Assembly: GCF_022374875.2 (NCBI RefSeq) | Contig: NZ_CP092427.2 | Coordinates: 2,170,001 to 2,234,000 of the forward strand | Reading direction: 5' to 3' | Length of the DNA: 64,000 bases | Source of the DNA: Mycolicibacterium rufum | GTDB taxonomy: Bacteria > Actinomycetota > Actinomycetes > Mycobacteriales > Mycobacteriaceae | Shown here: positions 52,310 to 60,786 of the stretch, piece after piece | Layout of the letters: the number at the start of each line of letters is the position of its first letter | Numbering within the stretch: position 1 is the stretch's first letter | Program-made: the position numbers and the translations under genes | Notes under the pieces: generated by a model | The model's database searches: none | What the model was told of the DNA's origin: nothing | What the model saw: the letters and a program-made list of their open reading frames with translations, nothing else

Positions 52310-53847
52310 CCGCGATCCACGGCGTCGCCGATGTCGTGCGGGTGCACGGCCGCGAGCGCCCCGACGCCCCGGCCCTGATCGTCGCCGACCGGACCCTGAC
52401 CTACGGCGACCTCGACGCGCTGTCCAGCCGCGCCGCGCAGGCGTTCGCCGCGGCCGGTGTCGGGGTCGGTGACCGGGTGGCGTTCCTCGACCACAACGGC
52501 GCCGAGTTCTTCATCGCGGTGTTCGGGTTGGCGAAGCTCGGCGCGGTCGGCGTACCGGTGAACTGGCGGCTGGCCCCGCCGGAGATCGCGCACATCCTCG
52601 GCGACTGCGGGGCCGCCGCGATCGTCGTCGGCGCCGACTTCTTCGGCCACATCGAGGCCGTCGAGACGCAGCTCGACGCCCGCGTCGTCGCGATCGGCGC
52701 CCACCCCCGCTGGCCGGACTTCCACGAATGGCTGCAGGCCCATCCCCCGGTCGATCCCGGCGTCGTCACCGGACCCGACGACCTGGTGTTCCTGATGTAC
52801 ACCTCCGGCACCACGGGGCTGCCCAAGGGCGTCATGCTCTCCAACACCAACTACGTGTGCAAGACCAGCGGCGTGGAACGGCCGTGGCGGTTCGACGCGG
52901 ACGCGGTCAGCCTCGCGGTGATGCCGCTGTTCCACATGGCCGGGTCGGGGTGGGCGTTCGCCGGCCTGTGGCACGGGGCGGTGACGGTCGTGCTGCGTGA
53001 TGTCGACCCGGCGGCGATCCTCGACGCGATCACCACCCACCGCGTCACCAACATGCTGGTGGTGCCCGCGGTGGTGCAGTTCCTGCTCGACACTGCGGGC
53101 ATCGACGCGGCCGACCTGTCGAGTCTGCGGATCGTCGTCTACGGCGCCTCCCCGATCAGCGACGACGTGCTGACCCGCGGCATGGCCCGGTTCGGCGGCG
53201 TCTTCGCCCAGGTGTACGGCATGACCGAGACCACCGGCTCGATCACCCAGCTCGACGGCGACGAACACCGCCCCGAGTTGTTGCGCTCGTGCGGAAAACC
53301 CTACGCGTGGGTGGAGATTCGCGTCGTCGGACCGGACGGCCGGGACGTCCCGACCGGCCGCGTCGGCGAGGTCTGGACTCGCTCGGCGCAGAACATGCTG
53401 GGCTACTGGGCCAACCCCGACGCGACCGCGGCGACCCTGACCGCCGACGGGTGGCTGCGCACCGGCGACGCCGGCTATCTCGACGCTGACGGCTATCTGT
53501 ACCTGCACGACCGCATCAAGGACATGATCGTCTCGGGCGGGGAGAACGTGTACCCGGCCGAGGTGGAGAACGTCCTGATGACCCATCCGGGTGTGGCCGA
53601 CGCCGCCGTCATCGGCGTGCCCGATCAGCGGTGGGGTGAGGCCGTCAAGGCCGTCGTGGTGCCCACCACCGGCGCGGGCGTGACCGAGGCGGACCTGATC
53701 GGGTACGCGCGTACCCGACTCGGCGGCTTCAAGCTGCCCAAGAGCGTCGACTTCGTCGACGCGCTGCCCCGCACCCCGAGCGGCAAGATCCTCAAACGCG
53801 CCCTGCGCGAACCGTATTGGGCCGACGCTGACCGGCGCATCGGCTGA
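52306..53847 (+). CDS. Acyl-CoA synthetase (FadD family)
   Basis: 513 residues from ATG 52306, coupled to the SDR gene. P-loop YTSGTTGLPKG, YGMTETTG, RTGDAGYLDADG, hinge DRIKDMIVSGGENVYPAEVE and the Lys in PSGKILKRALR are all present. It activates a carboxylic acid with CoA. The SDR partner suggests a short catabolic or biosynthetic module beside menB, without a known substrate. This gene has no counterpart at the same place in M. tuberculosis, as far as I recall. Confidence 0.87.
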   Translation: MTAIHGVADVVRVHGRERPDAPALIVADRTLTYGDLDALSSRAAQAFAAAGVGVGDRVAFLDHNGAEFFIAVFGLAKLGAVGVPVNWRLAPPEIAHILGDCGAAAIVVGADFFGHIEAVETQLDARVVAIGAHPRWPDFHEWLQAHPPVDPGVVTGPDDLVFLMYTSGTTGLPKGVMLSNTNYVCKTSGVERPWRFDADAVSLAVMPLFHMAGSGWAFAGLWHGAVTVVLRDVDPAAILDAITTHRVTNMLVVPAVVQFLLDTAGIDAADLSSLRIVVYGASPISDDVLTRGMARFGGVFAQVYGMTETTGSITQLDGDEHRPELLRSCGKPYAWVEIRVVGPDGRDVPTGRVGEVWTRSAQNMLGYWANPDATAATLTADGWLRTGDAGYLDADGYLYLHDRIKDMIVSGGENVYPAEVENVLMTHPGVADAAVIGVPDQRWGEAVKAVVVPTTGAGVTEADLIGYARTRLGGFKLPKSVDFVDALPRTPSGKILKRALREPYWADADRRIG

Positions 53848-53866
53848 CGTGATAGACACTGGAGCC

Positions 53867-54253
53867 ATGGAGATCCTGGCCAGCCGGGTGCTGTTCCGCC
53901 CTACCGACTATCACCGATCGCTGGTCTTCTACCGCGACGGGCTGGGGCTCGCGATCGCCCGCGAGTACCCCGGGGGCACGGTGTTCTACGCCGGGCAGTC
54001 GCTGATCGAGCTCGCCGGCCACGGCGCCCCGCCCGCCGGCGGGCCGCCGTTCCCCGGCGGGCTGTGGCTGCAGGTGCGTGACCTGCACGCGACCCAGAAT
54101 GCGTTGCGGGAGCGCGGAATCGAGATCACCCGGGAGGCCCGCCGCGAGCCGTGGGGGCTGTTCGAGATGCACGTCACCGATCCCGACGGGGTGACGCTGA
54201 TCTTCGTGCAGGTGCCCGAAGACCACCCGCTGCGCCGCGACGTCCGCGACTGA
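53867..54253 (+). CDS. Glyoxalase/bleomycin-resistance-like (VOC) protein
   Basis: 128 residues from ATG 53867, with GGAG upstream. Two beta-alpha-beta-beta-beta modules of the VOC fold: LASRVLFRPTDYHRSLVFYRDGLGL and LWLQVRDLHATQNAL with DPDGVTLIFVQVPEDH. Metal ligands are plausible at the first Glu/His positions but were not confirmed. Corresponds to Rv0546c. It ends RDVRD, and the codons for this end are repeated 2.96 kb further on. Confidence 0.83.
   Translation: MEILASRVLFRPTDYHRSLVFYRDGLGLAIAREYPGGTVFYAGQSLIELAGHGAPPAGGPPFPGGLWLQVRDLHATQNALRERGIEITREARREPWGLFEMHVTDPDGVTLIFVQVPEDHPLRRDVRD
54237..54251 (+). repeat. 15-bp direct repeat, left copy
   Basis: GCGACGTCCGCGACT, at the 3' end of the glyoxalase gene. 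The right copy is at 57202-57216. The two copies bracket the patatin and membrane-protein genes. Confidence 0.75.
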
Positions 54254-54333
54254 AGAAGTGATATGTGCGATGGGCCCAGCGGCGGGGCGTCTTCCGGATA
54301 CGATGCTCGCTTCAGGATTCTGGGGGGATCTCC

Positions 54334-55335
54334 ATGCGAGTGTTGTCGATCGATGGCGGCGGTACGAGGGGCTACCTGCCCGCCCTGGTGTTGCAGGAAC
54401 TCGAACGGCGCGCGAAGAGGCCCGCGTCGGACCTGTTCGACCTGATCGTCGGCACATCGACCGGCGGCATCATCGGTATCGGGCTCGCCGCGGGTCGATC
54501 GGCCACCGAACTCGCGCAGTTCTACCCACGCTACGGTCGAGCGATCTTCGGCGGCTCCGACACCAGACCGCGATGGAAACAACGCTTGTTCGGTACCACA
54601 GGCGACTTCGCCAGAGACTGGGAATCCAGCCTCCGGAAGATCGGGAGCCCGTTCGGAGGTGACCCCGGGGGCGGCGGTAATGCGCGGCACTCAGCCGACG
54701 GGCTCGACGCCGCGCTCGGCGAAGTGCTCGGCGAGATGACACTTGCCCAGGTGTCCACTCCGTTGATTGCCACAACGTTCGACGCGGCATCCGGCGTCCC
54801 CGTTCTACTGACGAGCCGCGATGCGGCGAAGTCCGCCGACCGAGATCTGCCACTGCGCCTCGTCGCGCGAGCCACCTCGGCAGCGCCGACGTTCTTTCCA
54901 CCCCTGGAGACAACCTGGGCAGGCGCCACTCGCCGTTTCATCGACGGGGGAGTATGGGCGAACAACCCCGCGCATCTCGGCATGCTCGAAGCCATCACCA
55001 GCGCGAGCGCAGATCCTCGATCGGTCACGCTCGTGTCACTGGGCACGGGAGCCGCCCCGACCCGGCCGTCATTCCAACTCGACCTCAGCTGGATCAGCGC
55101 CGCGATGGACACCGTGGCCCTTGCCACCACGGTTCACACCGGCCATACGCTCTGTCAGCGATACCTCAGTCCCGACCGATACCACCGCCTCCAGGTGACC
55201 GATCCCGGCATCGCCGGCGCGATGGACGATCCGTCTGCCGAGCGGCTGGCCGCACTTGCCTCAGCGGCGAATCGACTGATCGCAGATCACAGCGACCATC
55301 TCGACCGGGTCCTGCAACAGCTCATCGTCAGCTGA
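54334..55335 (+). CDS. Patatin-like phospholipase
   Basis: 333 residues from ATG 54334, with GGGGGG 6 nt upstream. Patatin features in order: oxyanion loop DGGGTRGY at 7-14, nucleophile elbow GTSTG at 40-44 (Ser42), catalytic Asp204 in IDGGVWANNP. It resembles the cPLA2-like effectors seen in some bacterial defence systems, but no nucleotide cyclase lies nearby. The base composition is visibly less GC-rich than the flanking genes. The membrane-protein gene follows after 17 nt; the two lie between the 15-bp repeats and were probably acquired together. Confidence 0.82.
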   Translation: MRVLSIDGGGTRGYLPALVLQELERRAKRPASDLFDLIVGTSTGGIIGIGLAAGRSATELAQFYPRYGRAIFGGSDTRPRWKQRLFGTTGDFARDWESSLRKIGSPFGGDPGGGGNARHSADGLDAALGEVLGEMTLAQVSTPLIATTFDAASGVPVLLTSRDAAKSADRDLPLRLVARATSAAPTFFPPLETTWAGATRRFIDGGVWANNPAHLGMLEAITSASADPRSVTLVSLGTGAAPTRPSFQLDLSWISAAMDTVALATTVHTGHTLCQRYLSPDRYHRLQVTDPGIAGAMDDPSAERLAALASAANRLIADHSDHLDRVLQQLIVS

Positions 55336-55352
55336 CGCATCGGGGATTCATC

Positions 55353-57218
55353 GTGAGAATCGCGCCCGCCAGGCACATCGCGTTGCAGAAGTCCGCGGAG
55401 TTTCGTCGACGAATCCACCGACTGCACCCTCAGGCGCTGCCGCCTCGTCAACGGGCCGTCGTCATCGCCGTGGGCGCCACAGCGCTCATCGACATGGCCG
55501 TCATCGCACTGCGCATGCTGGGCTGGGTGCACTTCGACGTCATGAGTGAGTCCGCCGCCAATGCCGTCTGCGGTGTCCTGCTCTTTTGCGGCGCGGTGCT
55601 GGCCGCGGCCGTGATGGCGGGTGCCGCGCGCTCCCCTGCAGCAGCGAACGGTCTCGCTGAGCGCCTGGTGCGCGTCGGGACTCGCGCGCTGCCGGCGACA
55701 GGGCTGTTGATGTTGACCATCTGTGTGGCATTCATCGATGACGGCCTGCGAACCCGCACCGATTCCGTCTGGCCGCTCACCCGCGCCGCGATGTGGGCGT
55801 TCCTCGGAATCGCCGCGGTCTACGTCTGTCGCATCACGCGCACCCCGCTCGACCGGGTGATCGACACCGAACGAGCGCTCTCCGTGATCCTGCCCGGCCT
55901 CCTCGTCGTCGCGGCAATCGCTCTGCCCATGACTGCCGGCCTCTCGCCTTGGTATGTCACCGTGATGCTGGTCCCCGCCTTCTCCGTGCTCGCGAATATC
56001 GGAATCCCCGCCGTTGCCGGAATCTCTGTCGCCCTCACGATCAATGCACTGGAGGTCACTCGCGATCGCGGCACATGGGTGTCGGATGTCATCGGCGCGC
56101 GAAAGCCGCTCGTTCTCTGGTTGGTGGCGGCCAAATCGGTCCTGTTGATCGCCAGTTGGTTCATCTACCGCGCCTTCACGACCGATCCTGTCGCAACGCT
56201 CAGCATCCCGGACCTGTTGAGCGCGTTGATCGCCGCGGCGATCGCCGTCGTTTTGCTGGTGATCAACGGGCGCATCTCGATTGCGCTCCCCCGGCACGAG
56301 GCAGCGAGTCGCTACTCAGGGGTCATCCTCGGTGGAGCCTTGGCCGTAGGGTTCGGATCGGCGATGCTGCTGGGATCCGTTGCTGCGCAGATGGTCACGA
56401 GACCGTGGACCCTCGCGGGAGTCTGCTTCCTGCTGGCGCTCTGCTTACCAACCCGCCGCATTCGCCACCCCGGCGGTATCGCGTTCGCCTATCTCGGGAT
56501 TGCCGTCGTCGGATTCCTCCTAGCGGTCGTATTCGCCGCTCGCCCGGTGCCGACCTCGACTCGTTTCGACGCCGATGCGCGCATGGACGCCATTTTGACA
56601 GCTGGAGAGACCCTCGCCGTTGTTGCTCTGGCTGCGGCGACGGTGTGGATCATCGTCGCATCCATCCGGGCACGGCGATTCGGCTGGCTCGTCTACCTCG
56701 GCACGGTGGTGGTGTGGATCGTCGTTCAGTCTGTCTCGCGGGCAACCGGATTCAGCGAAATCTGGACCTTCGACGTGATGCTCACCGGACTGTTGGGCGT
56801 AGCGACAGTGCTTCTGCTACTGGGACTTCAACGCTCGATAGACGGTTTCGAGATTGTCGTCGTGCTGGTGGGGACGACCCTGCTCATCGAAGTCCCGATG
56901 ATGGCCCAATTTCTGCCCGACCGGATCGCGGTGCCGTTGGCGGTGATCGGAGTGTTGAGCCCCGGCGTCGCGTTGGTGGGAAAGGCGCTCGCCGACATGA
57001 CGGAACCCGCCGCGCAACGCCGGGCGGTGCTGCAGCTGGCAACGACCGCGCTGGTGTACAGCCTGCTATCGGCCGGAGTGTGGGTGAACGATCTCGACGT
57101 GACGCAGTTCACCGATCTCATCACGGCTTTCGCAACATCCGCGCTGGCGATCCCGATTCTTCTTCTTCTGATCGCCGCCCATCAGCGGCAGACCGCGCCA
57201 AGCGACGTCCGCGACTAG
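55353..57218 (+). CDS. Large polytopic membrane protein of unknown function
   Basis: 621 residues from GTG 55353. A basic N-terminus (AEFRRRIHRLHPQALPPRQRA) is followed by roughly 15 hydrophobic segments from residue 35 to the end, with short loops and no soluble domain. No transporter motif was recognised. It forms a two-gene unit with the patatin gene, so a membrane pore or scaffold controlled by a lipid-cleaving partner is possible; that is inference. It ends DVRD, encoded by the right 15-bp repeat, and its TAG shares CTAG with the convergent DUF3349 stop. Confidence 0.78.
   Translation: MRIAPARHIALQKSAEFRRRIHRLHPQALPPRQRAVVIAVGATALIDMAVIALRMLGWVHFDVMSESAANAVCGVLLFCGAVLAAAVMAGAARSPAAANGLAERLVRVGTRALPATGLLMLTICVAFIDDGLRTRTDSVWPLTRAAMWAFLGIAAVYVCRITRTPLDRVIDTERALSVILPGLLVVAAIALPMTAGLSPWYVTVMLVPAFSVLANIGIPAVAGISVALTINALEVTRDRGTWVSDVIGARKPLVLWLVAAKSVLLIASWFIYRAFTTDPVATLSIPDLLSALIAAAIAVVLLVINGRISIALPRHEAASRYSGVILGGALAVGFGSAMLLGSVAAQMVTRPWTLAGVCFLLALCLPTRRIRHPGGIAFAYLGIAVVGFLLAVVFAARPVPTSTRFDADARMDAILTAGETLAVVALAAATVWIIVASIRARRFGWLVYLGTVVVWIVVQSVSRATGFSEIWTFDVMLTGLLGVATVLLLLGLQRSIDGFEIVVVLVGTTLLIEVPMMAQFLPDRIAVPLAVIGVLSPGVALVGKALADMTEPAAQRRAVLQLATTALVYSLLSAGVWVNDLDVTQFTDLITAFATSALAIPILLLLIAAHQRQTAPSDVRD
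57202..57216 (+). repeat. 15-bp direct repeat, right copy
   Basis: GCGACGTCCGCGACT again, now forming the 3' end of the membrane-protein gene. Its last base is also part of the CTAG stop shared with the DUF3349 gene on the minus strand. Confidence 0.75.
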
Positions 57219-57514
57219 CGCGCCGGCGCCGCCAGCGGCCACCCCACCGAGGCCAGGCGGGCCGCCACCTGGTGCATCTCCTCGGGATTGGGTTCCTTGT
57301 CCGTCACCAGATGGATCGCCGCGTGGATCTCCTCGGGCGTCACCGTGTCGGAGTCGGCGCGCCGCAGCACGGTCTGTGCGACCTTCACGACCTCTTCCTC
57401 GGACAGCGTCCGGGCCAGCAGCGCCAGCAGGGGGAAGTAGTCGGTCTGCGGAACACCTTGGGGGTAGCCCTCGTGGAGCCACCCGAGAACGTTGTTGAGG
57501 ACGTTCTGGGCCAT
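57215..57514 (-). CDS. DUF3349 protein
   Basis: 99 residues from ATG 57514. DUF3349 pattern: VLGWLHEGYPQGVPQTDYFPLLALLARTLSEEEV and ASVGWPLA at the C-terminus, a small helical protein. It corresponds to Rv0543c of M. tuberculosis. A second DUF3349 gene lies at 59315 on the other strand. Function unknown. The tail encodes PAR and the stop that overlaps the membrane-protein stop. Confidence 0.87.
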   Translation of the reverse strand: MAQNVLNNVLGWLHEGYPQGVPQTDYFPLLALLARTLSEEEVVKVAQTVLRRADSDTVTPEEIHAAIHLVTDKEPNPEEMHQVAARLASVGWPLAAPAR

Positions 57515-57526
57515 CTGCGTGTCAGC

Positions 57527-57814
57527 TCACTTCTTGGGGAGGAAGGGGAACAGGTCGATACCGGTGTGGTGGATGATCGTCGCGCGGGTGATCCACAGGA
57601 CCGCGGTCAGGATCACCCAGCCGACGAACACGAAGAGCGCCACACCGAGGAACTTGAGCGCCGGATTGGGGTGCACCGCGGCGGTGCCGTCGGCGCCGTC
57701 GGTGCCGGCACCGCGGGAGAACGCCACCAGCCCGAGGGCGAAGACCGCAGGCAGACCGGCGCCGAGGACGAGACCGACGACGAGCACCTTGAGGATGCTC
57801 TCCAGGTAAGTCAT
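57527..57814 (-). CDS. Small membrane protein (Rv0544c-like)
   Basis: 95 residues from ATG 57814. Two hydrophobic segments, residues 8-30 and 54-76, with a charged Gly/Asp loop between. It matches the position and size of M. tuberculosis Rv0544c between pitA and a DUF3349 gene. Function unknown; as it lies 26 nt after pitA it may be an accessory of phosphate transport. Confidence 0.75.
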   Translation of the reverse strand: MTYLESILKVLVVGLVLGAGLPAVFALGLVAFSRGAGTDGADGTAAVHPNPALKFLGVALFVFVGWVILTAVLWITRATIIHHTGIDLFPFLPKK

Positions 57815-57840
57815 GGGATTTCCTTCGCTGTCGGCGTCGC

Positions 57841-59097
57841 TCAGACCGCGGCGGGCTTGGACTCTGTGGGCGTCGTGTCGCGCACCTCGGCGGGCACCAC
57901 CGAGTTCGTCGACGTGTCCCACTCCGCGTTGACGTTGCGGTGATCCACCTTCTGCTGCTGCGCCCGCCACCACATGTAGAAGGACAGGCCGACCAGGATC
58001 AGGAAGATCAGGCCGTCACCGGCCAGCGCCCACCCGGTCAGCGTCTCGACGCCGTGGGACAGCCAGAAGGCCAGCGCCCCGACCAGCGCGGCGGCGGGCA
58101 ACGTCACCAGCCAGGCGACGGCCATCCGGCCCGCGACCGCCCAGCGCACCTCGGCCCCCGGCTTGCCCACACCGCTGCCCAGGATCGATCCCGTCGCGAC
58201 GTGCGTGGTGGACAGCGCCATACCGGCGGCGCTCGAGCTCAGGATGATCGCGGCCGACGACGCCTCGGCGGCCAGGCCCTGCGGCGACTCGATCTCGACC
58301 AGGCCCTTACCCAGCGTGCGGATGACCCGCCAGCCGCCGATGTAGGTGCCCAGCCCGATCGCGACCGCACAGCTGAAGATGATCCAGAACGGCAGGCCGT
58401 TGGCCTTGACGTCGCCGGTGAGGTGGCCGGTGGTGATCAGCGCCAGCGCGATGACGCCCATGGTCTTCTGCGCGTCGTTGGTGCCGTGCGACAGCGCCAC
58501 CAGCGAGGCGGTGGCGATCTGGCCCCAGCGGAAGCCCTGCTCGCGGCGGTTCTTGAGCACCTTGCGGGTGATCCGGTAGACCAGCCAGGTGCCGCACGCG
58601 GCGACCAGGCACGCGATCACCGGCGCCGCGACCGCGGGGATCAGCACCTTCTGCGTGACGCCGGTCCAGTTGACGCCGTTCAGGCCGACCGCCGCGAGGC
58701 CGGCGCCGATCAGACCGCCGAACAGCGCGTGCGAGGAACTCGACGGGATGCCGAACAGCCAGGTCAACAGGTTCCACAGGATGCCGCCGATCAGGCCGGC
58801 GAAGATGATGGTCAACCCGGTCGAGGCGTCGATCGAGGGCAGCAGCGCACCGGTCTTGCTGTCCTGGATCTTCAGCACCGACGTGGTGACGGTGACCGCG
58901 ACCTCGACCGAGAGGAACGCGCCGACGAGGTTGAGGACACCGGCCAGCAGCACCGCCGTCTTCGGCTTGAGAGCACCCGTCGCGATCGACGTCGCCATCG
59001 CGTTGCCGGTGTCGTGGAACCCGTTGGTGAAGTCGAACGCCAGTGCTGTGACGATCAACAGCACCAGGATGATGAACTCTGCGCTCATGGCGCCCAT
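57841..59097 (-). CDS. pitA: Low-affinity inorganic phosphate transporter PitA
   Basis: 418 residues from ATG 59097 (MGAMSAEF), with GGAG 9 nt upstream; a second ATG three codons on is possible. PHO4/Pit family: two inverted halves, the first with DFTNGFHDTGNAMA and GIPSSSSHALFGGLIGA, the second with SHGTNDAQKTMG and STTHVATGSILGSG. About ten transmembrane helices. It imports phosphate with protons or cations. A Pho-box-like repeat is 87 nt upstream (59184). Confidence 0.92.
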   Translation of the reverse strand: MGAMSAEFIILVLLIVTALAFDFTNGFHDTGNAMATSIATGALKPKTAVLLAGVLNLVGAFLSVEVAVTVTTSVLKIQDSKTGALLPSIDASTGLTIIFAGLIGGILWNLLTWLFGIPSSSSHALFGGLIGAGLAAVGLNGVNWTGVTQKVLIPAVAAPVIACLVAACGTWLVYRITRKVLKNRREQGFRWGQIATASLVALSHGTNDAQKTMGVIALALITTGHLTGDVKANGLPFWIIFSCAVAIGLGTYIGGWRVIRTLGKGLVEIESPQGLAAEASSAAIILSSSAAGMALSTTHVATGSILGSGVGKPGAEVRWAVAGRMAVAWLVTLPAAALVGALAFWLSHGVETLTGWALAGDGLIFLILVGLSFYMWWRAQQQKVDHRNVNAEWDTSTNSVVPAEVRDTTPTESKPAAV

Positions 59098-59183
59098 TCT
59101 GCTGGTCTCCGATCGCTTTTGACTAATCGACATTGACCCGAAAACGAAAGGCCAAAAGGCACTTTTTCCAAAGCAGCCCAGGT

Positions 59184-59201
59184 GTTCATCTGATGTTCAT
59201 C
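59184..59201 (+). promoter_or_regulatory. Pho-box-like direct repeat GTTCATC-TGAT-GTTCATC
   Basis: Two identical 7-mers with an 11-bp period, the spacing expected for a phosphate response regulator (RegX3/PhoB type). It lies between pitA (start 87 nt to the left) and the DUF3349-menE genes (start 114 nt to the right). Location beside a phosphate transporter supports the reading. Confidence 0.6.
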
Positions 59202-59314
59202 TTGCCGCCGGGACCCGTTGTCCGGGCGCAGCTGTGGTCGCGTGTCGGTCAGGTCCCGGGTCTACTATCGGACTGCCGAGGGCGCATGCCCGGTGTCGTT
59301 CGTGGGAGCTGGCG

Positions 59315-59641
59315 TTGACCAAATTTCTGGCCAGGATCGTGGCGTGGATCGCGGCCGGGTACCCGGAGGGAGTGCCCGGTCCCGACCGGGTGCCGCTGCT
59401 GGCGCTGCTGCGGCGCCGGCTGACCGACGACGAGGTCAGGGCCGTGGTGGCGGAGCTGACCGCCCGCGCGGAATTCGGCGATCCGGCGACCAACGGCATC
59501 GACCCCGTCGACATCGGGGTGCTGATCACCCAGATCACCGACGACCTGCCCTCTCCCGACGACGTCGAACGCGTCCGCGAGCGGCTGGCGGCCCAGGGCT
59601 GGCCGCTGGACGACCCCCGGGACAGCGAGGACACCCCATAG
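59315..59641 (+). CDS. DUF3349 protein, second copy
   Basis: 108 residues from TTG 59315 with GGGAG six nt upstream. Same DUF3349 layout as the gene at 57215: IVAWIAAGYPEGVPGPDRVPLLALLRRRLTDDEV and RLAAQGWPL near the C-terminus. It directly precedes menE, so the two are likely cotranscribed, as Rv0543c-Rv0542c are. The other copy lies on the far side of pitA, so a duplication around an inverted pitA block is possible. Confidence 0.8.
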   Translation: MTKFLARIVAWIAAGYPEGVPGPDRVPLLALLRRRLTDDEVRAVVAELTARAEFGDPATNGIDPVDIGVLITQITDDLPSPDDVERVRERLAAQGWPLDDPRDSEDTP

Positions 59642-59691
59642 CCACGCTGCGTCCCCTGCCCGTCGGATCGGGCGCCGCGACGTCGGCGGCG

Positions 59692-60786
59692 ATGACGGCG
59701 ATCGGCGAAGCGCTCGACGGGCGGACGAGCCTGCTGCCGGTGCCCGCCGACGATCCGGACCAGTCCGCCGCGACCGCCCGTGCGCTGCGCGCCGGCGAAC
59801 CGATCGACGACGCGGTGGCTGCGGTGCTGTCGACGTCGGGCACGACAGGAACGCCCAAGGGGGCGATGCTGACCGCGGCGGCGCTGCTGGCCAGCGCCGA
59901 GGCCACCCACGAACGGCTCGGCGGCCCGGGGCGGTGGCTGCTGGCGTTACCGGCCTACCACGTCGCCGGCTTCCAGGTGCTGGTGCGCAGCGTGGTGGCG
60001 GGCAGCACCCCGGTGGCGGTGGCCGCGGGCGCGGGAGCGGCCGAGCTGGCGGTCGCGATCGAGGCGATGGGTTCCGGGCGCCGGTACGCGTCGCTGGTCG
60101 CCATCCAGTTGGACAAGGCCCTCGGGGATGCCCGCGCGACCGCGGCGCTGGCGTCGCTGGACGCTATCCTGATCGGCGGCGGCCCGATGCCGGCCTCGGT
60201 AGCGGAAAAGGCCGCAGCCGCAGGACTTCCGGTGACCCGCACCTACGGCATGAGCGAGACGGCCGGCGGATGCGTGTACGACGGGGTGCCGTTGCGTGGA
60301 GTGCGGGTGGCGCTCGACGAGGCGGGCCGGATCTCGTTGGGTGGGCCGACCGTGGCGTCGGGCTACCGCAACCCGGTGGACCCCGACCCGTTCACCAGCC
60401 CCGGCTGGTTCCGCACCGATGACATTGGCGCCGTGAATGATTCGGGAGTTCTGCGGGTTCTCGGTCGGGTCGACGACGCGATCAGCACCGGAGGGCTAAC
60501 GGTGTTGCCGGCACTGGTGGAGGCGGTGGTGGCCACGCACCCCGCGGTGGCCGACTGCGCGGTGTTCGGCGTGTCCGACGAACGACTGGGGCAGCGTGTC
60601 GTCGCCGCCGTCGTTCTCCTGGACGGGGCGACGATCACGCTGCCCGAGTTGCGTTCTCACGTGGCCGCGGCGTTGTCGCCGACGGCGGCGCCCCGGGAGG
60701 TGCACGTCGTCGGCGAACTGCCGCGGCGCGGGATCGGGAAGGTCGATCGCCGCGAGCTCATCCGCCGGTTCGGCGAAGAAGACTAG
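59692..60786 (+). CDS. menE: o-Succinylbenzoate-CoA ligase
   Basis: 364 residues from ATG 59692. The frame is open upstream and homologous-looking sequence (TLRPLPVGSG) starts near 59644, right at an ATAG overlapping the DUF3349 stop, so the true start may be a non-standard codon there. ANL motifs: LSTSGTTGTPKG, YGMSETAGGCVYDG, RTDDIGAVNDSG and the Lys in GIGKVDRRELI. It makes OSB-CoA. Much shorter than usual ANL enzymes at the N-terminus, as MenE of M. tuberculosis is. Confidence 0.88.
   Translation: MTAIGEALDGRTSLLPVPADDPDQSAATARALRAGEPIDDAVAAVLSTSGTTGTPKGAMLTAAALLASAEATHERLGGPGRWLLALPAYHVAGFQVLVRSVVAGSTPVAVAAGAGAAELAVAIEAMGSGRRYASLVAIQLDKALGDARATAALASLDAILIGGGPMPASVAEKAAAAGLPVTRTYGMSETAGGCVYDGVPLRGVRVALDEAGRISLGGPTVASGYRNPVDPDPFTSPGWFRTDDIGAVNDSGVLRVLGRVDDAISTGGLTVLPALVEAVVATHPAVADCAVFGVSDERLGQRVVAAVVLLDGATITLPELRSHVAAALSPTAAPREVHVVGELPRRGIGKVDRRELIRRFGEED

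Noticed and set aside
54237..57216. Insertion sequence
   Set aside because: No transposase or terminal inverted repeats within the interval; only the direct repeat is present.
54334..57218. CBASS-type defence system
   Set aside because: The patatin resembles CapV-like effectors, but no nucleotidyltransferase, ubiquitin-like or exonuclease partner is encoded nearby, so the name is not supported.
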